A stretch of 64,000 bases of DNA from Syngnathus acus (Eukaryota > Chordata > Actinopteri > Syngnathiformes > Syngnathidae). Positions 56,387 through 64,000 of the stretch are shown in pieces. Each line of letters starts with the position of its first letter. Positions within the stretch are counted from its first letter, which is position 1. The translations under genes were made by a program, and so were the position numbers. Under the pieces are notes generated by a model. It was not told the DNA's origin. It worked only from the letters and a program-made list of their open reading frames with translations, and searched no databases. Location: contig NC_051094.1 in the NCBI RefSeq assembly GCF_901709675.1, positions 10,596,501 through 10,660,500 on the forward strand, given 5' to 3'.

Positions 56387-59300
56387 CTGCGCGCAAGATG
56401 GCGTCACGTGATGAAATATGCTTTCTATTCTAGACAGCCTACTCACCCTTGTCAACAAACGTGTAAGACGGAGACGGAGCCAATTTGTTCACATATCTGC
56501 AGACAGTAAAGTGAGAATGAGCCGGGCATCTTTAAGTGGACTCGCCAGTGAAAGCGGAGCACGCACTCTTTCGAGGCGATCCCGTTTCTGGCGGAGCTGT
56601 TGTAGGCCTTCTGTGGCTCACTCTTCTGCAAAGTCACGATTCCTCCGATCTTGTTCTCAATGAGGCCCGAGTGAATGGCAGCCGCGCAGATGTTTGACTC
56701 CTGCACTCAGAGAACATCTCAGACAAAGAACAAGAACTCCGCTGGCAGGTCGTGCACTAATTAACATACTTGTTGGTAGATCTGTGTTCCGTAGACCTTG
56801 TAGGTTTGGGCGCAGCCCAGCGGGCACCAGACCCTGTGGAAGACCTTGAGTTACGAGGAGGCCTCTCCGCAAGAAAAATTGACGGCGGGTTTGACTCACG
56901 TCATTGAACCGTCGAGGCCGAGGCTGGTGCCTGTGCTGTTGCAAAAGATGCCTGCGGGTCAGAAGGGCAAATCAAAGCCTGTTTCTTGCTGGTTTTTCCA
57001 CTGCACTCCAAACGTCAGTACTCACCGCGAGAGGTGTCGTCAGGCGTGCACCCTAAGACGTCAAAGCGAAGGCCAAAAAACTTTGGCAGGAGGCGGACGT
57101 ACTTGGCGAACACGAGCCTGGTTAGCATGTACGTCCCCAGAGAAGGCTGGAAACAAAACACATGCGCGTTTGCAATGAATGACAACAGCCTGGATGACAA
57201 AGTTGGAGTCGGCTCCCGCTTGCTCACCTGCCCTGGGGGGCGATACCAATTCACTCCGTCAATACTGAACTCCAACTCAAATTTGATGGAATCTTTCAAT
57301 TGGTATGTACAGCTGTGGGTCACAATGCCCGTCACCTTGAAGCTCTGACCGAGGTTCACCTGGATCCAGCTGCCGACTGAGGGCGGAAGGCATTCCATTG
57401 CTCAGGATACCAAACTACGACGGACGAGGTCGGCGAGCTGTGATTTTGTTTTTTACGTACGCATTTCGGAGGGTCTCCAGCAACCGCTGCCCCCCAGACG
57501 CGCTTTGTGAGGTTCGGCATTGAACGCAGAGGAAGAGGCTGAAAAGGAGGAGTCTGGGATTGTCCCGTCAGCGATGCCCAGACTGTCAAGACACACTGAG
57601 GAAAGACAAAAAAGTGGAAGGAACGCTCGCTCATTCATTCTCACGTCTGGCCACACCCGTCCGTTCCTAGCCGACGCTCTTTCTGGGAATCCGTTGGATT
57701 CTTTCCTTGTGAAGCCCACCTTTCTTCTCACAGCTGTAGACGATGTGGAGGTATTTGGAGACACTAGGGTAGGGGTCCGGGTCCATATCCGTAGGGTCAA
57801 TGGGGCAAATCTGATGTTTGTCACACAATCCTCTAAAGTGAGAGAGAGCCCCTTTCATCCTGCAGTCATCTGCAAGTGACAATACACCACCATTTTACGC
57901 GCATTTTATTCGCACACTTACATCCTGACTTCAACTTCTTTCAGGATGTAGGGAATTCTAATGGTTAATTCTAATGGAATTCGTCTAATGGTTAATGACT
58001 AAAGCGTCTATTGATATTGAATTATAGATTACAAACGAGTGACTGGACTGCGTGTGACACCTCGCGACAGAAACGGCTCCAGGACAGCGAGCTAAAATCA
58101 ACTATGCCACTAGAGGATTCTTACTGCCTGATCTGGCGGCGCCACTCGGACAGACGTCGCTACGCCTCCGTCCGTGGAAAGCTGACTGTACGCGGATGAC
58201 TCTTTCATCGGGACATTCAAGGACTTTCCAATCGACTTGGCAGAAAAGTTTCTCCTTGTAGCCTGTGAGAGAGAGCACAACCATTGACTTCTCTCCGTCT
58301 TTTTTTTTACAGAGACGTTAAAGGCGACTTACCGTCATGTAGCAGCTGGTGTTTTGCGGTCTTTCCTAGAAGCGGGAACAAGAACGTGTGATGAAGGTCC
58401 ACCCACCGTGGGGCGTCACATCTCACTTACCTTTTCCTCTTTTCTTGCAGACGTAGCCTTTCATGTTGTCGCACTTGTCACGCTTCCAGTCACTGCTGCC
58501 AGTGAGCAAGGAAAGACATTTCCCCCCTTCGGCGTCTCCTGGAGGGAGGGAGGGGAGACAAGATCTGAGCGCTCATCCGTTCCTCCAAAGTGCAGCTGAC
58601 AACCGCCTCAGCCCAACCTGCACTCGAGTGGAGGTAAGAGAAGGGGGATCCGTCAGCCCACTTGCCGCCGTCACCCTCGATGGAGGCGTCGGCGCCCAAC
58701 CACAGGGAGGCGTCATCACCCATCAGAACCTTGGCGATACCTTTGGATCCCAAGGAGAACATGCAAGATTCCAAAACGACTCACACTTGACTACAACTTG
58801 ATGGGTATGGCACAGCCATGACAAAGTATAAACAATACTGCAACAAAGAGTGAAACAATTCAAAACCCAAAACAACCAAGCTAAGCTGGCCATATCTCAG
58901 CTTGATCAGGTTTCGAGTTGGAAAGGAAGGCGAAGTAGGAAAAAAAAAAGTTTCTTTCTCAAGTCATACGCAAATTCACGGCCAGCCTACCCTCTATGAA
59001 GGTCTGCTCATGCAAGTCGGTGATGCTGAGCAGGTCCCCTTCGAGGAGTTTGCATTCGGCTTGCGCCTTCTGCCAGGTCTTGGTGGGCTGGCTGATCATC
59101 AGGTAGCAGAAGTCGTCGGTGGGGTTGTCCAGCCACCAGCCGCATTTGTCAGTCCAGCCTGCGAGCCAGACGGCATAAGACGGCATAAGACAGCGGCAGT
59201 GCGGCATAAGACAGCGGCAGTGTGGGACACCTACCGACTAGGCCGACTAATGATGGCAGCTGTCGAGTCCCTCCGTGCTTGGCTGCAAGGAAAGGGGGAG

Positions 59301-62300
59301 GGGCAAATATCAGCAAATGCGTCGTGATGCGTCCAAAAAGGAGCGCTCGGGAGCGACGTTTGCACCTGTTTTGCAGAAGAATGGCCGCTCCGTTGAGCAC
59401 TGACAGGCACTCAACTCCCCAACAGAATTTGGGAATGTGCAGTTCCCTGTGGTGTCGTTTTCCCATTCCTTGTACTCCTGCGGACGACATGCGTGTATTG
59501 ACTCCCAACGCCCTTCCTCGGTTCACTCGCGCCCACGTTCTGCCCATTTCCCCTCCAAAACAATCCAATCGCTGAAGCCTCGAGCGGCATTTCTCCCCTT
59601 TTTTTTTAATGCTGCTCAAATTTGGACTTTCCCAGCTCAGCTTTTGAAAACTAGGCAATTCACTTACAAAGGTTGTTCCGTCACTCCACTTGTAGTCGTC
59701 GCCCGTCTTCTTGAGTCCCACCAAAGCAGATTGTGAGGTCTGCGAGTGATCTTGAGGAAAGGAAGGAAGGAGAAGAAGAGTTTCAGGGCAAGAAGAGCTT
59801 CAGGCAAATGAAGACTGCGGCCGTTCCTCTTGGTGCTCACCATACACAAATTGGGCCTCTCGCTTAGAGTGGACGCTAGCCAGGCGGCCTCCCCGGGCAT
59901 TACAGAACTTCTCGGCATCGTCATAATTTTTATATGTCTTCACGTAACGGTAACAATAATCGTTATAGTGGAAGGTGTTGTCGTCGCAGTAGGCAGCTGG
60001 GGCCACAAAGAAAAGCGTTACCGTGACAACAAGACGGCCAAAGTGCAAATAAGCGTGCTGCAACTCACTCTTCACGACAGCAGGACCATGTTTGGGGGAA
60101 CACGTCTGTCCCTCTGGGCAGCCTGCACAAAAAAATACCCGTTTGCTTCTTTCATTGGCAACGTGACCACGGACGTGCAGGCTTACTCAGCGGCCGTTTG
60201 CACATGTAGGCCAACGAGGAATGACAGGAGCCAGAGCGCCACTTCCCAGGCTGACCCATTCCCCCTTGGTTGACGTAGGCGCAGGACGCAACGTCGGCGC
60301 TGTCGGGAGAAAAATATCTATATTTTTTTCCTCCCCAAGTGTCCATCTTCAAAATTGGTTCCAGAACCTCCGCCTGACAACAGCATGTTGAGTTGTTACG
60401 TCTTACCTTTCGAGTTGATCTGAGGCCCAGTTGTGGTGTGTTGTTGTCTGGCCATCAGACCAGGCCAGCTTCTGGCTCCCGCCTTCAAAGCGACACCAGG
60501 AGTCGTCGCATTTCTGCGGGGAAAAACAACAGTCCCAGTTGTCGCTCCAGAGTCTACTGCCGCTTCCATCTCACCTGGTTGGAGAGTCCCAGCCAGAAGC
60601 GGGTGTCCATGCCCATGGTCTCCTTCACAAAGTCTTCCTCGGCCGAGGAGGTGATAGAGACCAGGTTGCCGCCCAGCCAGACGCAGTGGTGCCAGGCCCC
60701 CAGCCAACCGTTGGGGTCGGCCACCTTCTTGTAGCAGCTGGAGTCGTGCTCGAGCCACCCGGGATCACACTTGCTGACTGAGGGCACAATTTGGGGAAGA
60801 GGCGAACAGATCAGAGCACACTCCTGTTTTTGCCCTGCAGTCCACCTTTTTGAGCAAAGGGTAATTTTCTCGGGTCGGGCAAATTGGAAGATCACTCGAC
60901 TTGGTTAAGCTCAGCCCAGTGCATTTTTTGAAATGATTCCGGAAAATTCACCTTCACGCTTGAGAAACAACCACGGCCGCATACAAAGTGCCGCTGTACA
61001 AGTTAAGACGATGCAAAAAACATTCAACATGTGGCTGAGTACTTCACAAAAATGAACCAAAAACTGCACAGAATTTGTTGGTTGGCATGGTGTGACTCCA
61101 GGATCATGTGTTTTTGACGCTCAGTCTGACTTACCGTCAAGAGTCGGCGCTTTCACTCCTGCAAGAGGAAAAGAAAAGACAGACATTAAGGCACAGACGG
61201 ACGTCAAGGGGCGATAACGGTCGGTGGGGCGTCATGCCTCACTTACCTTTTCCTCTTTTCTTGCAGACGTAGCCTCTCTTGTTGCCGCACGGGTCGTACT
61301 TCCAGTCGCCGCTGCCAGCGAGCCAGGAAAGACAATGCCCCCCTTCGGTGTCACCTGGAGGGAGGGAGGGAGACAAGGTCTCAGTGCTCCTCCGTTCCTC
61401 CAAAATGCAGCAGACAACCGTCTCCGACCGACCTTCACAATGGCGCTTGAACGTGAACGAGGATCCGTCAATCCATTTGCCGTCATCGTCATCGAGTGAG
61501 ACATCGGCGCCCAACCACAGAGAGGACGCTTGTGCCTGACTCTGGACATGACCTGTGGATCAAAAGAGAACATGCAAGAAGAATAGGGGGATGTTAGCCA
61601 AGATGACGAGAAGTAGTATCAACACCAAGCCAGCAATAACAGTGCGGTATACTACGCTTGAACTGTTATTTAATGTTCTAATGATAACATATGCACTTAT
61701 ATGGTTTCATATACACTTATTGATGCACAATGTATGTTTTAAAAAAAAAAGGGTGACACTACTTTGCGGGTGGTCTTGAAATCAATTTATCCGCGGTAAA
61801 CGAGGGATTACTGTACCATCAAACCTGTCCTGTAAAGAGATATAAAAATTAATACAAAGGGGATGTGGACGGAAGGTATTAAACACTCGAGCTAAAAACA
61901 AAAACACAAAGTACCCGGCTTATTGTATTGAAATCGAGCGATCGATACACAATATGAAAGCGGTGGCCAATGAATTTAATGGTTGTTTGTCTTTTTGGTC
62001 AATGTGGGACCTGCCAGCTGGCAGGAAAAACACAGGATCCAGACAGCTCAATCCATATATTTCTTGGTGTAGAAGTAAAACCTCAACTGATGACAATGAT
62101 ATTGATGTGTGTAGCATCAACAAAAGTTCTTGATGAAATTGCACAACCATTGACTCACGTATGCATTATGTCTTACATTTGGTAGATTTCCAAAAGACAT
62201 GAAAATAGCTACTACCGCTGTAGAAATAGACTAATTACACGCCATTATCTCTCTCTGCTCTTTCAGTTCTCCGAGATCCTTGAAAAGGTTTCACAGAAAA

Positions 62301-64000
62301 ACTAAACAACTTTGTTGAATAAAGAAAAGAAAAAAGTCAATATGGATTCTCAGCGCAACATCAATGGCACTAATGGATCCTATAGAAAGCATTTGACACA
62401 ATAAATCATGGCATCAGAGTGGACTGGGTGAGATCAGACTTTTTACCCATAACATGTGGAGAACCTCAAGGGTCTGCTGTCCTTGCTCCTAAACATGATC
62501 ATCATGGAGTAATGCATCAAAAATAATGAAATGCATTTTTTTTTTGCTCATGATACAAACATCTATTGCGCTGTGGACAATTTACAGCAGCTTATGAAAA
62601 CAACCACAATTTGAGTGAAACACAATTCGTATGATTTGCAAAGTATACATATCGAACCTCATTTGGAAGGGAAAATTGACAATCTTATGATGGAAAGAGC
62701 TTCTGAAATTAAATTACTGGGTGTGACTGTTGACAATAAAAATCTGCTGGAAATCACACATGAATCATGTAAAAACAAAAATGTCAAAGGCAATTCTGAA
62801 GCATTGCGGACTCCAGATACCGACATCCACTCAGACTGCCATATCTGAACTACGGTGTGGGAATATGGGGTAACACCGAATAGGTCAAGCAATAAGAAAA
62901 ATAACAAGGAGAATACTTTTTATAATACCAGACAAAACTTTTGTCACTCAGGGATCTTGATCAAACACAAGACCGCTCAAATTATGATGTACACAGCAAG
63001 ATATGGTGACCTTCTTCCAAGCGGGAGACACTTTTTTTTTTTTTTTTTTAATGGAAAGGCAGGCAGGGTGGCTATCATCTGAGAAGGAAACTGAATATTA
63101 GGAGTGGAAAAGTCTGCTGAACAACCCTAAAAATTTGTATAACTGTTTGTGGGGTGAAATTGTGCAATGGTCGAGAAAATGAGCACACATCAAAACTGCT
63201 CAAAAAAGTGTATCAAATCTGGTCTCTTCACATGCATGAGAAAAAAGACAAAGTGACTACACACAGGCAAAAAGGAATCTGAAAGTGTGTCTACTTCTGT
63301 TTTATTGATTTGTATGTTGAATTATTTGTTGAATGGATTAGGGTGGGAATCTAAAAAGCTCTCCTTCCTCCTACTCGAGCATTCTTTGTTGTTGGGGTTT
63401 TCGGGTTGTTGTTTTTTTCATTTCGGGTGACTTAGATATGGCACTTTAAAGTGCTTTATTTTCCTATTTACGTGTTTTAAATATGTGCAATATAAACATT
63501 ACTTGTTCATGGCCAATATTTCAATTCATGGCCGCCTACCGTATACAAAGTCCTGCTCGTGCGAGTCGGCGATGCTGAGCAGGTTCCCTTGGTGGGCTTG
63601 GCAGTGGTCTTGCGCCTCCTGCCAGGTCTTGGTGGGCTGTGGGATGACCAGGTAGCAGAAGTCGCCGGAGGGGTGGTCCAGCCACCAGTCGCATTTTTCA
63701 GTCCAGTCTGCGAGCCAGACATAAGACGGCGTTACGCAAGACAGTGTAAGACAGACGGCGCCAGTGCTGGACACCTACCAGGTTGGCCCACCAATGGTGG
63801 CAGCTGTGGACGCCATCCGCCGCGCTTGGCTGCGGAGAAAGGGGGTATAAGCAAATGCGGGACCCGTCCAAAAGGCGCGCTCGGGAACGACGTTAGCACC
63901 TGTTTGGCAGATAACTGACTGCGTGGCTCGGCATCTGTAGTTCAGGTAGACCCGTGCACCAGCAAGTATTAATGCACAGTCACCACCGGAGTAACTTCTG
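55795..64000 (-). CDS. Multidomain lectin protein, CTLD-SUEL-discoidin-LCCL-CTLD (3' part, gene runs off window)
   Basis: This is an extracellular or secreted adhesion/recognition protein by domain content; the function is unknown. About 30 exons join in one frame of some 1,101 residues ending at TGA (55795-55797). Order: partial CTLD, CTLD B, C, D, E, SUEL lectin, F5/8C, LCCL, CTLD F. Short linker exons (63779-63829, 61135-61158, 60069-60122, 59235-59282, 58333-58365) separate modules. Nearly all module borders are phase 1, typical of shuffled extracellular domains. The CTLD string recalls mannose-receptor family proteins, but those lack SUEL, F5/8C and LCCL modules. The known LCCL plus F5/8C proteins (DCBLD) have a CUB and no CTLD. 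No membrane segment follows the last CTLD. The 5' part, with signal peptide and possibly more domains, lies beyond 64000. Confidence 0.85.
56447..56951 (-). CDS. Lectin gene: LCCL domain and linker
   Basis: Exons: 56900-56951, 56770-56833, 56567-56700, plus linker exon 56447-56496. The domain shows VWCPLGCAQTYKVYGTQIY, SNICAAAIHSGLIENKIGG and NGIASKE, the order and spacing of LCCL domains (CPxGC, VYGT, SxICxAAIHxG, NGIxS). LCCL domains occur in cochlin and the DCBLD proteins and are linked to matrix or ligand binding. The linker exon encodes about 17 residues rich in serine and proline. Confidence 0.88.
57026..57595 (-). CDS. Lectin gene: F5/8C (discoidin) domain
   Basis: Exons: 57461-57595, 57228-57376, 57026-57146. 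The domain starts CLDSLGIADGTIPDSSFSAS and continues KARLGGSGCWRPSE, WIQVNLGQSFKVTGIVT, FELEFSIDGVNWY and FAKYVRLLPK, closing with LRFDVLGC. The first and last cysteines are the usual disulfide pair. F5/8C domains bind glycans, phospholipids or collagen; which applies here cannot be read from the sequence. The first donor was chosen as GTACGT because the alternative GTAAAA breaks the frame. Confidence 0.9.
57720..58262 (-). CDS. Lectin gene: SUEL-type (rhamnose/galactose-binding) lectin domain
   Basis: Exons: 58125-58262 and 57720-57869. The first half reads ECPDERVIRVQSAFHGRR with SDVCPSG; the second reads DCRMKGALSHFRGLCDKHQI and ends KYLHIVYSCEKK. This is the cysteine pattern of SUEL domains (rhamnose-binding lectins of fish eggs, latrophilins). 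The usual YGR is HGR here, and the DPCPGT segment is DPDPYPSVS, so the usual cysteine there is missing and the sugar site may be altered. It sits between CTLD E and the discoidin domain. Confidence 0.85.
58431..59158 (-). CDS. Lectin gene: CTLD E (duplicate of CTLD B)
   Basis: Exons: 58991-59158, 58618-58740, 58431-58538. It starts WTDKCGWWLDNPTDDFCYL, has SLWLGADASIEGDGGKWADG in the middle exon and ends DNMKGYVCKKRGKG. It has the same three-exon structure, phases and wording as CTLD B; the last exons agree at 27 of 37 residues. No EPN/QPD or WND motif is present. Confidence 0.88.
59170..59224. repeat. Short tandem repeat between linker and CTLD E
   Basis: CGGCATAAGACAGCGGCAGTG is present twice, preceded by shorter CGGCATAAGA copies. 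The corresponding intron in the duplicated block (63718-63778) has a related but less regular sequence. Confidence 0.8.
59366..59996 (-). CDS. Lectin gene: CTLD D
   Basis: Exons: 59841-59996, 59668-59750, 59366-59477. It begins YCDDNTFHYNDYCYRYV, continues DAEKFCNARGGRLASVHS and SALVGLKKTGDDYKWSDGTT, and ends CQCSTERPFFCKT. The EWENDTTGNCT stretch offers two possible N-glycosylation sites. It has no EPN/QPD and no WND. It is preceded by a short linker exon (60069-60122) with two cysteines (CPEGQTC). Its last exon parallels the partial CTLD at the window edge. Confidence 0.87.
60187..60777 (-). CDS. Lectin gene: CTLD C
   Basis: Exons: 60575-60777, 60407-60513, 60187-60299. It reads KCDPGWLEHDSSCYKKV, HHCVWLGGNLVSITSSAEED, FWLGLSNQ, LAWSDGQTTTHHNWAS and finally GSCHSSLAYMCKR. 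The fold-defining cysteines and the W-LGL core are present. The EPN/QPD motif is replaced by sequence around NWASDQLE, and the usual WND is replaced by WRSGSC. The first exon acceptor is the upstream CAG (TCAG|TCAGC), because the downstream one breaks the frame. Confidence 0.88.
61247..63707 (-). CDS. Lectin gene: CTLD B
   Basis: Exons: 63540-63707, 61433-61552, 61247-61354. It starts WTEKCDWWLDHPSGDFCYL, has SLWLGADVSLDDDDGKWIDG and ends YVCKKRGKG. Its first intron is about 2 kb and contains a decayed LINE; the equivalent intron in CTLD E is only 250 bases. An acidic run of four aspartates lies in the loop region. EPN/QPD and WND are absent. A linker exon of 24 bases (61135-61158) follows. 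Confidence 0.87.
62240..63130 (+). mobile_element. Decayed LINE fragment in a lectin-gene intron
   Basis: Reverse-transcriptase remnants can be read on the plus strand in broken frames: a piece resembling the GVPQG motif near 62455-62485, one resembling FADD near 62545-62560, and IKLLGVTVDNKN near 62700-62745 (a thumb-region motif of CR1/L2/Jockey-type RTs). Stops and frameshifts are frequent, so it is an old dead copy. It is antisense to the host lectin gene and unrelated in age to the intact LINE at 49-53 kb. Confidence 0.65.
63900..64000 (-). CDS. Lectin gene: partial CTLD A (C-terminal exon, cut by window edge)
   Basis: The last 33 codons of a CTLD are visible: YSGGDCALILAGARVYLNYR then CRATQSVICQT, followed by the donor GTGCTAAC. 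The position, phase-1 exit and following linker exon (63779-63829, AKRGGWRPQLPPLVGQP) parallel the end of CTLD D and its linker (59235-59282). The exon continues beyond 64000. Confidence 0.75.

Overview
This is a teleost fish nuclear window. The evidence is vertebrate genes split by short GT-AG introns, a HECTD4 gene packed into about 27 kb, and interspersed repeats that I recognise as common in fish genomes. The species cannot be named from this sequence. All gene models were built by hand from splice sites and reading phase, with no alignment or transcript.

Layout. (1) 1-8155 is most likely the start of a large first intron of a leftward TTC28 gene, whose first coding exon is at 8156-8431. 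(2) 8432-13860 is intergenic and holds fragments of dispersed fish repeats. (3) 13862-16682 is a compact rightward serine dehydratase gene (SDS): TATA box, 7 coding exons, 323 residues, polyadenylation signal. (4) 17442-46441 is a leftward, convergent and complete HECTD4 gene. I can join 76 coding exons whose phases all close into one 4,458-residue frame, ending in a HECT ubiquitin-ligase domain with a visible catalytic cysteine. (5) 46713-54300 is a nest of mobile DNA: a hAT relic, a 16-bp hairpin tandem array, two short retroposed fragments with target duplications, and a hAT-type element with a perfect 8-bp target duplication that was itself invaded by a LINE with an intact 1,032-residue endonuclease/reverse transcriptase. 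(6) 55190-55790 is an AT-rich tandem repeat. (7) 55795-64000 is the 3' part of a leftward multidomain lectin gene that runs off the right edge.

The lectin gene is the most unusual item. In protein order it has a partial C-type lectin domain (CTLD), four more CTLDs, a SUEL/rhamnose-binding lectin domain, an F5/8C (discoidin) domain, an LCCL domain and a last CTLD, then a stop with no membrane segment. About 1,101 residues lie in the window. Almost all module borders are phase-1 introns, and one CTLD-containing block has been duplicated inside the gene together with its intron sequence. None of its complete CTLDs shows the EPN/QPD and WND motifs of calcium-dependent sugar binding.

The three left-hand genes are ordinary conserved genes (a TPR scaffold, an amino-acid catabolic enzyme and a giant E3 ligase) and share no pathway that I can see.
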